Shown here piece by piece: positions 1 through 9,565 of a stretch of DNA of 64,000 nt. The DNA comes from a bacterium (GTDB lineage Bacteria > Arandabacterota > Arandabacteria > Arandabacterales > Arandabacteraceae), in the NCBI GenBank assembly GCA_029933125.1, contig JAOZOU010000008.1, positions 1-64,000 of the forward strand. Reading direction: 5' to 3'. The position numbers were made by a program, and so were the translations under genes. Position 1 is the first letter of the stretch, and every line of letters begins with the position of its first letter. The notes below the pieces were generated by a model. The model was not told the DNA's origin. It worked only from the letters and a program-made list of their open reading frames with translations, and did not search any database.

Positions 1-73
1 GATTAGCTCAGTTGGTGAGAGTGCCTGCTCGACAAGCAGGAGGTCACTGGTTCAAGTCCAGTATCGCCCACCA
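1..73 (+). tRNA. tRNA-Val (anticodon GAC), 5' end cut by the window
   Basis: The sequence folds as a tRNA that lacks its first four bases: the 3' acceptor strand at 63-69 predicts GGGC before base 1. The anticodon stem is 24-28 with 36-40, the anticodon GAC is at 31-33, the T arm is complete and CCA is encoded at 71-73. GAC reads the valine codons GUC and GUU. The base before the anticodon (position 33) is C instead of the nearly universal U. It lies about 60 bases before thrS and may be co-transcribed with it. Confidence 0.9.
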
Positions 74-134
74 TATCTTTATATTAGGGCTAACCCATTT
101 CTGATACTAATGGAACTTTCCGGTATACCCCAAG

Positions 135-2063
135 ATGTCTGAATCTTTGTCCCGTGAACACTTGGATTTGGTAGTTGCTTCTAAACCTGGGGTAAGCCTT
201 GCCGAGCTCGCAGCAACGTTGAGTGCAAAGCACGGAAAATTGATTATTGCTGCTCGAGTCGGGGGTGAGGTCACTGGTCTCTCGACTATTCTCGAAGAGG
301 AAAACCAGGTTGAATTCTTGACCTTCGATTCACCTGAGGCGAGACAGATCTATCGCCATACTGCGGCTCATGTGATGGCGCATGCTGTCAAGAGCCTCTT
401 CCCTGATGCCAAACTCGGCATAGGCCCAGCCATAGAGGATGGTTTTTATTACGATTTCGATGTCGGTGGAAGATTGACTGAAGATATGCTCCCTGAGATT
501 GAGAAGAAGATGGCTGAGATCGTGGCTAAAGATATTCCGCTTGAGAGGATAGAGATATCACGCAATGATGCATTGAAGAAATTTGAAGAGCTCGGCGAAA
601 TCTATAAGGTTGAGCTCCTCAATGAGATGACAGAGGAAAAGGTGACGCTTTACCGTCAGGATGACTTCATTGATCTGTGCCGTGGCCCACACCTCCCATC
701 GACGGGTTATGTGCGTGCTTTTAAGCTTACTGGACTTGCTGGTGCTTACTGGAGGGGAGATGAAAATCGCCCTATGCTACAGCGCATTTACGGGACAGCC
801 TATGAGACCCAAGATGCATTGCAAGCACACCTTGAAAGACTCGAGGAAGCCAAGCGCCGTGACCATCGGCGCCTTGGAATTGACCTTGATCTCTACACCA
901 TTGATGAGACCGCTGGGGCTGGTCTTGTCTACTGGCATCCCAAGGGATCGGTTGTAAGGAGAATAATCGAGGATTTCTGGAAGGACGAACACACGAAGCG
1001 AGGCTATCACCTTGTCTATACACCACATATAGCCCGGGCAGATCTCTGGAAGACCTCCGGTCACTTTGACTACTACCGCGACAACATGTATGTCTTTGAA
1101 GTCGAGGATGATGAGTACGTTCTTAAGCCCATGAATTGTGTGGGTCATATCCTCATATACAAATCAAGGAAGAGGAGTTACCGTGAGCTACCCCTGAGAT
1201 TTGCTGAACTTGGCACAGTCTATCGAAGGGAGAGATCTGGAACACTTCATGGACTGATGCGTGTCAGAGGTTTTACCCAAGACGATGCGCATATTTTCTG
1301 CATGCGAGAGCAGATCGCTGACGAGATCTCTGGTGTGGTCCAACTCGCAGAGTATATGCTCAAAGTATTTGGCTTTGACACTTATGAGGTTGATCTCAGC
1401 GTTCGCGATCCCAATACACCCGAGCGTTATGCTGGCAGCGATGAGGATTGGCATGCAGCTGAAACCTCGCTGGCTGATGTGCTCAAAAGCATGCGCATAC
1501 CATTTAGAAGGTGCGAAGGCGAGGCTGTTTTTTATGGTCCCAAAATTGATATAAAGCTCCTCGATGCCCTTGGGAGGGGTTGGCAGGGACCCACTGTTCA
1601 ATTCGATTTCAACTTGCCCAGGAGACTGGGAGTGGAGTATGTGGGATCTGATGGTCACAGCCACTATGTTGTGATGATTCACAGGACTGTTCTTGGTGCA
1701 CTTGAACGTTTCATGGGAGTTCTCATTGAGCACTATGCAGGCGCATTTCCTTTGTGGCTGGCTCCGGTTCAGGTAGCCGTCTTACCAGTACTTGAAGGCA
1801 ATGAGGGCTATGCAGCGGATCTAGTTAAGAAGCTGAGTGAGAAAGGGATCCGGGCAGAACTTGTTGGCTCAGACCAGAAGCTTGGGTACAGAATTCGCGC
1901 TAAGAGTATGGAGAAGGTACCATATATAGTGATAGTTGGTAACAAAGAGGAGGAGGATGGTAGTGTATCAGTGAGAAAGCGTAAACATGGGGATCTTGGT
2001 AGTATGCCGTCCGACCAATTTATGAATTTGCTGCAAAGCGAGATAATTCAAAGATCGCCTTGA
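135..2063 (+). CDS. thrS: Threonine-tRNA ligase (ThrRS)
   Basis: Charges tRNA-Thr with threonine in the cytoplasm. The 642-residue product has the full bacterial ThrRS layout: an N-terminal TGS domain (about 1-70), the editing domain starting with the HxxxH signature near residue 74, a class II catalytic core and a C-terminal anticodon-binding domain. The three expected zinc ligands are visible: Cys near 335 in MNCVGH, His near 386 in DDAH, and His near 516 in MIHRT. The ATG at 135 has no clear ribosome-binding site, but an in-frame stop at 108-110 and no other start after it leave this as the first option. It heads the thrS-infC-rplT-pheS-pheT translation cluster, an arrangement known from many bacteria. 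Confidence 0.97.
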   Translation: MSESLSREHLDLVVASKPGVSLAELAATLSAKHGKLIIAARVGGEVTGLSTILEEENQVEFLTFDSPEARQIYRHTAAHVMAHAVKSLFPDAKLGIGPAIEDGFYYDFDVGGRLTEDMLPEIEKKMAEIVAKDIPLERIEISRNDALKKFEELGEIYKVELLNEMTEEKVTLYRQDDFIDLCRGPHLPSTGYVRAFKLTGLAGAYWRGDENRPMLQRIYGTAYETQDALQAHLERLEEAKRRDHRRLGIDLDLYTIDETAGAGLVYWHPKGSVVRRIIEDFWKDEHTKRGYHLVYTPHIARADLWKTSGHFDYYRDNMYVFEVEDDEYVLKPMNCVGHILIYKSRKRSYRELPLRFAELGTVYRRERSGTLHGLMRVRGFTQDDAHIFCMREQIADEISGVVQLAEYMLKVFGFDTYEVDLSVRDPNTPERYAGSDEDWHAAETSLADVLKSMRIPFRRCEGEAVFYGPKIDIKLLDALGRGWQGPTVQFDFNLPRRLGVEYVGSDGHSHYVVMIHRTVLGALERFMGVLIEHYAGAFPLWLAPVQVAVLPVLEGNEGYAADLVKKLSEKGIRAELVGSDQKLGYRIRAKSMEKVPYIVIVGNKEEEDGSVSVRKRKHGDLGSMPSDQFMNLLQSEIIQRSP

Positions 2064-2073
2064 AAACTAGGGG

Positions 2074-2682
2074 GTGACCACGATCGGAAAGCAGAACAAA
2101 AGTGTGAGGGTCAATGAGAGGATAAGAGTTCCTCAGGTCAGACTTATTGACGAAAGCGGCAAAATGATAGGGGTTGTCAGCACGAGACAAGCTCTGGAGA
2201 TGGCAAGAGAGCGAGGATATGATCTCGTTGAAGTTTCACCAGGGGCAGACCCACCTGTTTGTCGCATAATGGACTATGGTAAGTACAAGTATGAACAGAA
2301 CAAGAAAGCAAAGCGTGCCAAGAAAAAGCAGCACACCATGCACGTCAAAGAGATAAAGATGCGTCCGAAGATAGAAGCTCATGACTATGCCTTCAAGCTA
2401 AACCATGCCCGCAAGTTCCTTGAGCATAACGACAAGGTCAAGTTTCACTTGATTTTCCGTGGCAGGGAGGTTACTCATCCCGATATAGGCTTGAGGATTC
2501 TCGGCAAGGTGGCTGAGGACCTTGCTGACATTGCCAACGTGGAGGCTGGCCCTAAGAAGGAAGGCATGGTTATGACAATGGTACTTTGTCCCAAGCCAGC
2601 TGCGAAGAGGCCCAAGGAGAAAGCAACGGAGGTTGAAGATGCCACGAGCCAAAAGAGTGGTGCAATCGAGGAGAAGGCGTAA
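2074..2682 (+). CDS. infC: Translation initiation factor IF-3
   Basis: Binds the 30S subunit, keeps subunits apart and checks the start codon and initiator tRNA. The N-domain ([15 protein letters not shown]), the lysine-rich linker near residues 75-90 and the C-domain are all present. A charged tail of about 25 residues runs into rplT. The start is unusual. The GTG at 2074 lies inside the best ribosome-binding site, AGGGGGTGA (2069-2077), and an in-frame TAG sits at 2068-2070. The codons at normal spacing are ACG (2080) and ATC (2083). Because infC in other bacteria uses a rare start (AUU in E. coli) for feedback by IF-3 itself, ATC at 2083 is a serious alternative. The gene overlaps rplT by 44 bases, and no rpmI lies between. 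Confidence 0.95.
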   Translation: MTTIGKQNKSVRVNERIRVPQVRLIDESGKMIGVVSTRQALEMARERGYDLVEVSPGADPPVCRIMDYGKYKYEQNKKAKRAKKKQHTMHVKEIKMRPKIEAHDYAFKLNHARKFLEHNDKVKFHLIFRGREVTHPDIGLRILGKVAEDLADIANVEAGPKKEGMVMTMVLCPKPAAKRPKEKATEVEDATSQKSGAIEEKA

Positions 2683-3016
2683 AAAGGTTCTTAAGGCTGT
2701 ACGCGGGTATGTGGGGTCGAAGCATCGGCTCTATCGCACTGCACTCGAAAGCCTTAGGCGTGCTCTGGCTTATGCTTATCGTGATAGGAGATCAAAGAAA
2801 CGCCAGATGCGATCCCTCTGGATTGCCAGAATAAATGCAGCCGCTCGCATCCATGGCCTTGCCTACAACAGGCTGATCGATGGGCTTGCGAAGGCAGGTG
2901 TCAAGGTTGACAGACGGATACTCGCCGACCTGGCTGTAAATGACACCGAGGCTTTTGAAAAGATTGTTGCTAAGGCAAAGGCAGCTCTGGAGAAAGCCTA
3001 TGGATCTGCAGAGTGA
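2639..3016 (+). CDS. rplT: 50S ribosomal protein L20
   Basis: Binds 23S rRNA early in assembly of the large subunit. The 125-residue product begins [16 protein letters not shown] and has the very basic N-terminal tail and the compact helical C-terminal half ([20 protein letters not shown]) of L20. The ATG at 2639 is preceded by GGAGG at 2628-2632 and is preferred over a TTG at 2633. The start lies inside the end of infC, so translation is probably coupled. In most bacteria rpmI (L35) sits between infC and rplT, and here there is no room for it. The end overlaps pheS by 17 bases. Confidence 0.97.
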   Translation: MPRAKRVVQSRRRRKKVLKAVRGYVGSKHRLYRTALESLRRALAYAYRDRRSKKRQMRSLWIARINAAARIHGLAYNRLIDGLAKAGVKVDRRILADLAVNDTEAFEKIVAKAKAALEKAYGSAE

Positions 3017-4025
3017 GGCGGCGAGGATAAGAGAAGCGGCTGCCAAGGCCATAAAGACCTGTAAATCCATCGATGATGTCGATGCAGTCAGGGTAAAATA
3101 CATAGGCAGGAGGGGTGAGCTTACACTTCTCCTGCGCAAACTGGGGGAGGTTTCACCTGGACAGCGGAAAGAAGTGGGGAAAATGCTCAATGCTATCAAA
3201 GATGAGATTTCTTCACTGCTTGCGGAACGCCGGAAAGAGATTGAGACTGCGCTCAAAGATGAAACTCTTAGGAAGGAGACAATAGATGTTACCCTTCCAG
3301 GCAGAAGGGTAAGGATTGGTAAGCTTCATCCCACCCTGCGGATCCTCAATGAGATCATTGACGTTTTTGTTGGATTGGGATTCACCGCTGTTGAGGGTCC
3401 TGAGATTGAAACTGAGTACAATAACTTCGATGCCCTCAATTTTCCGCCATGGCATCCTTCCCGAGATGATTTTGATTCTTTCTATGTAGGTGATGGCTAC
3501 GTTCTTAGAACTCACACCTCGCCTGCCCAAGTACGAGTTATGAAGTCTCAGGAGCCACCAGTGAGAGTCGTGGTACCGGGAAGGTGCTACCGTCGAGATA
3601 CTCCCGACGCCTCTCATTTGATGAGTTTTTTCCAGATTGAAGGACTCTATGTTGACCACGATGTGAGCTTGGCCGATCTTAAGGGAACGCTTGCAATTTT
3701 CGCTCGTGAGATTTTCGGTCCCGAGACAAAAATCAGATTCCGGCCTCACTATTTCCCTTTTACTGAGCCAAGCGCTGAGCTCGATATATCATGCTTGGTT
3801 TGTGGAGGTGCCGGATGCCGCCTCTGCAAGCAGTCCGGGTGGCTTGAGGTACTTGGTTGTGGAATGGTGCATCCCAATGTATTTAAGCACGTCGGCTATG
3901 ATCATAAGGCTGTTACAGGTTTTGCCTTTGGATTGGGTGTTGAAAGGATTGCAATGCTCAAATATGGCATTAGTGATATCAGGACACTCTACGAGAACGA
4001 TCTTAAGATCTTAAATAGCCTGTAG
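3000..4025 (+). CDS. pheS: Phenylalanine-tRNA ligase, alpha subunit
   Basis: Catalytic subunit of the alpha2-beta2 PheRS. The product has an N-terminal coiled-coil arm that contacts tRNA, then the class II core with [12 protein letters not shown] near residue 195 and motif 3 ([13 protein letters not shown]) near residue 311. A C265/C268/C273/C276 cluster ([12 protein letters not shown]) looks like a metal-binding insertion, seen in some bacterial PheS. I chose the ATG at 3000 because GGAG lies at 2989-2992 and the protein then has the usual length of 341 residues; a longer reading from 2940 would add a tail foreign to the family. It overlaps rplT and is followed after 9 bases by pheT. Confidence 0.96.
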   Translation: MDLQSEAARIREAAAKAIKTCKSIDDVDAVRVKYIGRRGELTLLLRKLGEVSPGQRKEVGKMLNAIKDEISSLLAERRKEIETALKDETLRKETIDVTLPGRRVRIGKLHPTLRILNEIIDVFVGLGFTAVEGPEIETEYNNFDALNFPPWHPSRDDFDSFYVGDGYVLRTHTSPAQVRVMKSQEPPVRVVVPGRCYRRDTPDASHLMSFFQIEGLYVDHDVSLADLKGTLAIFAREIFGPETKIRFRPHYFPFTEPSAELDISCLVCGGAGCRLCKQSGWLEVLGCGMVHPNVFKHVGYDHKAVTGFAFGLGVERIAMLKYGISDIRTLYENDLKILNSL

Positions 4026-4034
4026 GTCCAATCG

Positions 4035-6422
4035 ATGAGGATACCATTCGGCTGGCTTCAGAACTTTGTAAAGCTCGATATTTCACCTCAAGAGGCATGC
4101 GAGCAACTCATCATGCTTGGCTTTTCCGATGCTGAGGTAATTCCCAATGAGTGGGATTGTCTCGATAACTTCGTTGTCGGCCGAGCCACAAAGGTTGAAT
4201 CCCATCCAGGTGATGACCATCTCAAGATCGTTGATGTGAACCTCGGATATACCACCCTTAAATCGGTTTGTGGAGCTCCCAACGTTGTGACCGGAGGCGC
4301 CTATGCAGTTGCTTTGCCTGGTGCCAAGCTCGGAAGCGGTCAAACTGTGAGTCGCGCGGAGATAAGCGGCGTGGTTTCAGAATGTGTTCTCTGTTCTGGC
4401 TGGGAAGCCTGGCTTGATGACTCACGAGATTCACTACTTGAGCTTGATAAGGATCTGGTACCAGGTACGCGTCTTATAGAGGCGCTTGGTTTGGATGAAC
4501 CCGTAATAGAAGTTGAAGTAACCCCCAACCGTGGTGATTGCCTTGGACTTGTTGGCATTGCGCGTGAATTGGCAGCCGTTTTTGGCAAGGAGCTCATCAT
4601 CCCTGAGCCAGCTCCCAAGTATGGTTCAAAGCGAATTGAAGATCTTGTTGATGTTGAGATCCATGACGAGGACGCCTGTCCGAGATACGGTGCCATGGTT
4701 CTGGAAAAGGTAAGTGTGCGACCTTCGAGGGCAACCCTGAGAGCCCAGCTGCGACTGGCTGGCCTCAGAGCGGTCAACAACGTTGTAGATGCTGCCAATC
4801 TTGTAATGTTTGAAACAGGGCACCCCCTACATGCCTTTGATCTCGATAAGATAGAAGAAGCCCACGTCATAGTGAGGCGAGCGGCTGAGGGAGAAAAAAT
4901 CGTTGGTATCGATGGAGCTCAGTACTCGCTTGGTCCCGAAGACCTTGTCATTGCTGATCCTTCCAAGCCAATCGCCATAGCAGGCGTAATCGGCGGAGAA
5001 AACTCTGAGGTGACTTCTACAACACGGAGAATTCTCATCGAAGGTGCTTTCTTCAAGAAATCCGTCATATGGCGCATGTCCAAGAGGCTCGCAATAGATT
5101 CTGAGGCAGCCTATAGGTTTGCTCGGGGTGTGGATATAGAAGCTATCCCCTATGTTCTTGCTCAGGCTGCGGAGCTGATTCAGGATGAGACAAGCTGCGA
5201 TGTTTGTAGGGGAAGAATAGATGTGTATCCAGGACAGAGACCTCCGCGGTATGTGACGGCAAGACCTAAGAGGATAAACCGTCTTCTGGGAACGGCTATT
5301 CCCGATCAGGAGATCTGTGATTATCTCGAACGCCTAGGTTTTGGCGTCTCGCCTGGAAGAGATCTTGAGGTTGCTGTTCCTACTCGAAGGGGCGATGTAG
5401 AATCTGAAGTCGATATCGCTGAGGAGGTAGCTCGCCTTTATGGTTACGATCGCATCCGTGCTGCTGAGGAAAGGGCATGCAGTGCTCACGGCAAGGTGTC
5501 TAGCAGCCTGGCAACACAGAGCAGACTGAGAACGTTACTTGCGGGCATGGGTCTTACAGAGGTTGTTACAGATTCAATGGTAAGTCCTGAGGTGCTCAAT
5601 CTATTTGGCATGCTGCCTTCTCAGGCTGTTGACATAAGAAATCCAGTCGGTGTTGGAGCTTCGGTATTGCGAACGGGATTGGTTCCAGGGATTGTCGAGG
5701 TACTCGTAAAGAATGAGCACCGGGGGGAGGAATCCATTGCTGTTTTTGAAATAGGCAAGATCTACGATCGCAACAACGCAAACTTCTGTGAGAAGTATAG
5801 GGTGGGATTGGGGCTGAGTGGCCTCAATGAGCCACGCATATGGTGTTGTAATGCCAGGCAGTTCGATTTCTTTGATCTCAAGGGTATGGTTGAGGCTCTT
5901 CTCAGACAATTCGGACTCGAGGCAGCTTTTGTGCCAGGTGGACCTGAATTTCTCCACCTGGGCAGGAAGGCTCTTCTTCGAGGGATTGAAGGTAACGAGT
6001 TAGGTTTTGTGGGCGAGATCTTGCCCGATCTCTGTGGACGCTACGGATCCAGACGGCGGCTTTATGTTGCAGAGCTTGAGTTTGAACCCTTCCTTGAGAG
6101 CATTTCGGTGATCTCTAAAGTATCTGAGCGGCCGAAGTATCCAGGCGTCAAGCGTGATATAGCTGTAATAGTTTCTAAAACAGTTCTGGACAGCGATGTC
6201 CGAAGGATTATACTTGAAGAAGGTGGCGACCTTGTTGAGTCGCTTGAGACCTTTGATGTGTATGAAGGCAAACCAGTTCCTGAAAACCACAAAAGCCTTG
6301 CTTATGCGATTGTCTTCAGGGATAGATCGCGAACCCTGAAGGAAGTTGAGGTTGACGAGATTCAGAAGAGGATAGAGAAGCGCATAAATGAGGAGCTAAA
6401 GGGGACTCTGAGGAAAGAGTGA
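4035..6422 (+). CDS. pheT: Phenylalanine-tRNA ligase, beta subunit
   Basis: Partner of PheS; it binds tRNA and edits mischarged Tyr-tRNA. The 795 residues carry the expected domain order: an EMAP/OB-type tRNA-binding domain (about 40-150), the B3/B4 editing domain (about 205-375), the B5 domain (about 400-470, including PTRRGDVESEVDIAEEVARL), the catalytic-like core, and a C-terminal FDX-ACB anticodon-binding domain (about 700-795, with HKSLAYAIVFRD). The length matches bacterial PheT and no key segment is missing. Confidence 0.97.
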   Translation: MRIPFGWLQNFVKLDISPQEACEQLIMLGFSDAEVIPNEWDCLDNFVVGRATKVESHPGDDHLKIVDVNLGYTTLKSVCGAPNVVTGGAYAVALPGAKLGSGQTVSRAEISGVVSECVLCSGWEAWLDDSRDSLLELDKDLVPGTRLIEALGLDEPVIEVEVTPNRGDCLGLVGIARELAAVFGKELIIPEPAPKYGSKRIEDLVDVEIHDEDACPRYGAMVLEKVSVRPSRATLRAQLRLAGLRAVNNVVDAANLVMFETGHPLHAFDLDKIEEAHVIVRRAAEGEKIVGIDGAQYSLGPEDLVIADPSKPIAIAGVIGGENSEVTSTTRRILIEGAFFKKSVIWRMSKRLAIDSEAAYRFARGVDIEAIPYVLAQAAELIQDETSCDVCRGRIDVYPGQRPPRYVTARPKRINRLLGTAIPDQEICDYLERLGFGVSPGRDLEVAVPTRRGDVESEVDIAEEVARLYGYDRIRAAEERACSAHGKVSSSLATQSRLRTLLAGMGLTEVVTDSMVSPEVLNLFGMLPSQAVDIRNPVGVGASVLRTGLVPGIVEVLVKNEHRGEESIAVFEIGKIYDRNNANFCEKYRVGLGLSGLNEPRIWCCNARQFDFFDLKGMVEALLRQFGLEAAFVPGGPEFLHLGRKALLRGIEGNELGFVGEILPDLCGRYGSRRRLYVAELEFEPFLESISVISKVSERPKYPGVKRDIAVIVSKTVLDSDVRRIILEEGGDLVESLETFDVYEGKPVPENHKSLAYAIVFRDRSRTLKEVEVDEIQKRIEKRINEELKGTLRKE

Positions 6423-6428
6423 CATACG

Positions 6429-6701
6429 ATGACGCTAAATGAACTTGAGAAACTGGCTGAAAGGGTCGAAGCCTTAGTTGATGAGCTTAAGACCCAGCGA
6501 GAGATAAATAGAAGATTGATGGATGAAAAGGCGAATCTTGAGCAAGAGGTTGCGTCGCTTTCAAGGCAACTTGCCAAGCACGAAAAGGAGGGAAGCCGCA
6601 TAGAGCAATTATTGGCTGAAAACAAAGCAAATAAGAAGAAATTAGCTCTGTTGAAGGCCAAAGTTACATCAATGCTTGCAAAGGTGGAAGTTTTGCAGTA
6701 G
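6429..6701 (+). CDS. Small coiled-coil protein, possibly a ZapB-like division factor
   Basis: A 90-residue protein that is almost entirely heptad coiled coil, rich in Leu, Glu, Lys and Gln (for example ELEKLAERVEALVDELK), with no membrane segment or catalytic motif. It starts 6 bases after pheT and lies 78 bases before zapA. Position, size and coiled-coil character fit a ZapB-type partner of ZapA at the division ring, but coiled coils cannot be assigned by sequence alone. The name is an inference from context. Confidence 0.75.
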   Translation: MTLNELEKLAERVEALVDELKTQREINRRLMDEKANLEQEVASLSRQLAKHEKEGSRIEQLLAENKANKKKLALLKAKVTSMLAKVEVLQ

Positions 6702-6779
6702 AAATAATGGGGGAGTGGATGGGATCGATGGAGCAGTTCGGGAATCTTGAGATTATAACAATCGCTGGGAGGGGTCAGG

Positions 6780-7067
6780 GTGTCCGATGAAAAGGGTGGT
6801 ATAACAGTTGAGATTTTTGGGCATCAGTATAAGATACGGGGCGATGCAGATCCCGAGTATATGGCTGAGATAGCCCGCTATGTTGACCAGAAGATGAAAG
6901 AGGTTGCAAAAGGGGCACCTGTTGGCTCTCTGGCAAAGATTGGTATACTAGCCGCGCTGAATATCGCTGAGGAACTTTTCAGAGTGCGCGATGAGAAACT
7001 CAGGGTTATACAGGGAATTGACACTGTTGCCCGTAGAATGCAGCGCAAACTGGAGGAAGTAGCATAG
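6780..7067 (+). CDS. zapA: Cell division protein ZapA
   Basis: ZapA crosslinks and stabilises FtsZ filaments at midcell. The 95-residue product opens with a short beta-strand region (ITVEIFGHQYKIRGDADPEY), then AEIARYVDQKMKEVA, the classic ZapA N-domain, followed by a helical C-terminal coiled coil. The start is GTG at 6780, supported by the GGGAGGGG stretch at about 6769-6775. The neighbouring coiled-coil gene may encode its binding partner. Confidence 0.92.
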   Translation: MSDEKGGITVEIFGHQYKIRGDADPEYMAEIARYVDQKMKEVAKGAPVGSLAKIGILAALNIAEELFRVRDEKLRVIQGIDTVARRMQRKLEEVA

Positions 7068-7070
7068 TGA

Positions 7071-7195
7071 GGTTCTCCACAGCGGCTGGCTGACATCTCC
7101 ATCTCGAACTGATTTCCTCGAAGCCCCACCTTGATCTCCACTCCTCAGACCAATACGCTGCGGTGCTGTTTTAAGAGGCATCACCGCGGGGAGGT
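7071..7195 (+). other. Structured leader or small RNA candidate between zapA and rny
   Basis: No protein gene fits these 136 non-coding bases (7068-7203). Two competing structures can be drawn. One is a long-range closing stem of CTCC (7075-7078) with GGAG (7190-7193) and GCGG (7082-7085) with CCGC (7184-7187). The other is a local hairpin of GCGGTG (7160-7165) with CACCGC (7182-7187) around a ten-base loop. The closing stem would bury the ribosome-binding site of rny. In many bacteria the 6S RNA gene follows zapA, so 6S RNA is possible by position, but the length is short and I recognise no conserved 6S sequence. Confidence 0.3.
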
Positions 7196-7203
7196 GTGGT
7201 GAT

Positions 7204-8769
7204 ATGCTAGAAACAATACTCACTATTGTGGCAGGCATCGTCGTTGCCATGCTCCTGTTCTTACTTGGATGGTATGCTCGCAAGCGAGCCAGTGAGAGCA
7301 AATTGATGAGCACCGAGAAGCTTGCCGAAAAGATCATTGCCGAGGCCAAGAAGGAAGCCGAAACCCACAAGCGGGAGGCAATCCTTGAGGCTAAGGATCA
7401 GTGGTACAAAGCCAAAGAGAATTTTGAACGTGAGACCCAAGCCCGCCGTGCTGAGCTTGCTCGCCTTGAGAAGAAGCTCGCCGACAGGGAAGGGAGCCTC
7501 AACCGCAGAGTCGATATCCTTGAGAAGAAGGAGGCAGAGCTTCGCAGGAAGGAACGCGATCTGTCAAATCTTGAGAGGAGTCTCCGTGAGAAGGATGTCG
7601 AGCTTACCCATCTTATTGATGAGCAGAACCGGCGTCTCGAGAAGATAGCAGGGATGACAGCAGATGAAGCCAAACAACTTCTTATGACTAACCTTGAGAA
7701 TCAGGCGAGGCATGAGGCAGCTCAGCTGATTCGCAGGATAAGGGAGGAGGCTGAGAGAAAGGCAGAGAAGGAGGCACGCGAGATTCTCACGCTTGCCATT
7801 CAGCGCTGTGCTGCTGATCATGTTGTCGAATCGACTGTCTCGGTTGTCCAGCTCCCCAATGAGGAGATGAAGGGGCGTATCATTGGACGTGAGGGACGCA
7901 ACATAAGGGCGTTTGAGCTTTCGACAGGTATCGACGTTATCATCGACGATACACCTGAGGCTGTTATCCTCTCGGGCTTCGACCCCATAAGACGCGAAAT
8001 AGCCAAGGTAGCCCTCGAGAGACTCGTTGTGGATGGAAGGATCCATCCAGCACGCATTGAGGAGGTAGTTGCCAAAGTACAGGCTGAGATGGATGAGAAG
8101 ATAAGGGAGACGGGGGAACAGGTATCTCTCGATGTAGGTGTGCATGGATTGCATCCCGAGCTGATCAAGCTGCTTGGTCGACTGCAATATAGAACCAGCT
8201 ACGGCCAAAATGTGCTTCAGCATAGCAAGGAGGTAGCGCATCTTGCCAGCATCATGGCGGCTGAACTCGGCTTCGATCCTTCACTTGCTAAGCGAGCAGG
8301 CCTTCTTCATGACATAGGTAAAGCGATTGACCATGAAACCGAGGGTACACACACCCAAATAGGTGCAGAGGTCGCGGAGCGCTACGGAGAGAATCCCCAG
8401 GTCGTACATGCCATTGCTTCACATCATAGCGATTCGGTTGTAGAATCTCCTATCTCAGTCCTGGTTCAAGCTGCAGATGCTGTATCAAGTGCGCGTCCTG
8501 GAGCACGGCGTGAAACCCTCGAGAGCTATGTGAAGCGGCTTGAAAAGCTCGAGAAGATTGCTGATTCCTTCAAAGGGGTTGCGAAGGCTTTTGCAATTCA
8601 AGCCGGGCGTGAAATCAGAATCATGGTTGAGAACAAAGAGATAAGCGATGAACAGGCACAGGAGCTTGCCCATGATATTGCTCAGCGGGTAGAAAGGGAG
8701 CTGGAGTATCCCGGGCAGGTTAAGGTTGTTGTTATCAGGGAAACCCGGGCAATCGAATATGCAAAATGA
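7204..8769 (+). CDS. rny: Ribonuclease Y
   Basis: Membrane-anchored endoribonuclease that starts mRNA decay. The 521 residues show one N-terminal membrane helix (about 4-22), a long coiled coil with Lys/Glu-rich heptads (about 30-200), a KH RNA-binding domain with [15 protein letters not shown] near residue 219, and an HD catalytic domain with [10 protein letters not shown] near residue 368 and a second His pair (ASHHSDS) further on. All metal-binding residues of the HD site appear intact. GGGAGG at 7189-7194 precedes the ATG at 7204. The following gene, ymdB, is also its neighbour in Bacillus. Confidence 0.97.
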   Translation: MLETILTIVAGIVVAMLLFLLGWYARKRASESKLMSTEKLAEKIIAEAKKEAETHKREAILEAKDQWYKAKENFERETQARRAELARLEKKLADREGSLNRRVDILEKKEAELRRKERDLSNLERSLREKDVELTHLIDEQNRRLEKIAGMTADEAKQLLMTNLENQARHEAAQLIRRIREEAERKAEKEAREILTLAIQRCAADHVVESTVSVVQLPNEEMKGRIIGREGRNIRAFELSTGIDVIIDDTPEAVILSGFDPIRREIAKVALERLVVDGRIHPARIEEVVAKVQAEMDEKIRETGEQVSLDVGVHGLHPELIKLLGRLQYRTSYGQNVLQHSKEVAHLASIMAAELGFDPSLAKRAGLLHDIGKAIDHETEGTHTQIGAEVAERYGENPQVVHAIASHHSDSVVESPISVLVQAADAVSSARPGARRETLESYVKRLEKLEKIADSFKGVAKAFAIQAGREIRIMVENKEISDEQAQELAHDIAQRVERELEYPGQVKVVVIRETRAIEYAK

Positions 8770-9565
8770 TGCTTTACTCAGGGTGCTCTTTATAGGCGAC
8801 ATTGTTGGAAGACAGGGTAGGAAAGCAGTTCAGCGCATCCTGCCAGGGCTCAAGCAGGAATTTCAAATAGACTTGACAATCGCCAATTGTGAGAATGCTG
8901 CCGGCGGTTTTGGGCTAACAAAGAAGCTTGCGGATGAACTCACCGAGGCTGGGATCGATGTGATGACTTCGGGGAATCATATCTGGGACAGAAGGGAGAT
9001 TGTCCCATACCTGGATTCACTACCCAATGTTCTGCGTCCTCTGAACTATCCACCGGGTGTCCCTGGTAGAGGAAGAGCAATATATGAGGTGACCGGGGGC
9101 AGGCGAATATGCGTGGTCAACCTCATGGGAAGAGTGTTCATGCGTGCAATTGATTGTCCTTTCAGAACAATAGATACACTGCTTAATCAGATCGAAAATA
9201 TGTGTACGATTGTTGATATGCATGCGGAGGCAACAAGTGAGAAAATCGCTATGGGCTGGTATCTCGATGGGAGAGTGAGCGCAGTTCTCGGTAGTCATAC
9301 CCATGTACAAACCGCTGATGAAAGAATCCTTCCTGGAGGTACAGCCTATATAACTGATGCTGGTATGACGGGACCCTTTGATTCAGTGATTGGAATTGAA
9401 AAGAAAGCAATAATAGAGCGTTTCCTAACAGGTATACCTTCAAGATTTGATGCTGCGACCCAGGATGTCCGTTTTTGCGGTGTTGTTGTTTCCATTGACA
9501 CAACAACCTCGAGGGCGCTTGAAATCGTGCGACTGCAGCGCTCAGTCAACCCCGAGGGAGACTAA
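8759..9565 (+). CDS. ymdB: YmdB-family metallophosphoesterase
   Basis: Member of the TIGR00282 metallophosphoesterase family; the Bacillus protein hydrolyses cyclic nucleotides and influences biofilm and motility decisions. The 268-residue product has the dinuclear metal-site motifs: GDIVGRQGR near residue 11, CENAAGG, GNHIWDR near 72, and SHTHVQTAD near 178. The ATG at 8759 overlaps the end of rny by 11 bases; a longer reading from 8726 would add residues not typical of the family. The rny-ymdB pair suggests coupled RNA turnover and signalling. The physiological substrate here is unknown. Confidence 0.92.
   Translation: MQNDALLRVLFIGDIVGRQGRKAVQRILPGLKQEFQIDLTIANCENAAGGFGLTKKLADELTEAGIDVMTSGNHIWDRREIVPYLDSLPNVLRPLNYPPGVPGRGRAIYEVTGGRRICVVNLMGRVFMRAIDCPFRTIDTLLNQIENMCTIVDMHAEATSEKIAMGWYLDGRVSAVLGSHTHVQTADERILPGGTAYITDAGMTGPFDSVIGIEKKAIIERFLTGIPSRFDAATQDVRFCGVVVSIDTTTSRALEIVRLQRSVNPEGD

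Noticed and set aside
112-134. GGAACTT just before thrS as an ECF-type promoter
   Set aside because: Only 16 bases separate it from the start codon, and a housekeeping synthetase behind a tRNA is not a likely ECF target; treated as chance.
7564-8241. 225-codon open frame on the minus strand within rny
   Set aside because: Antisense shadow of the conserved RNase Y gene, with no recognisable domain.
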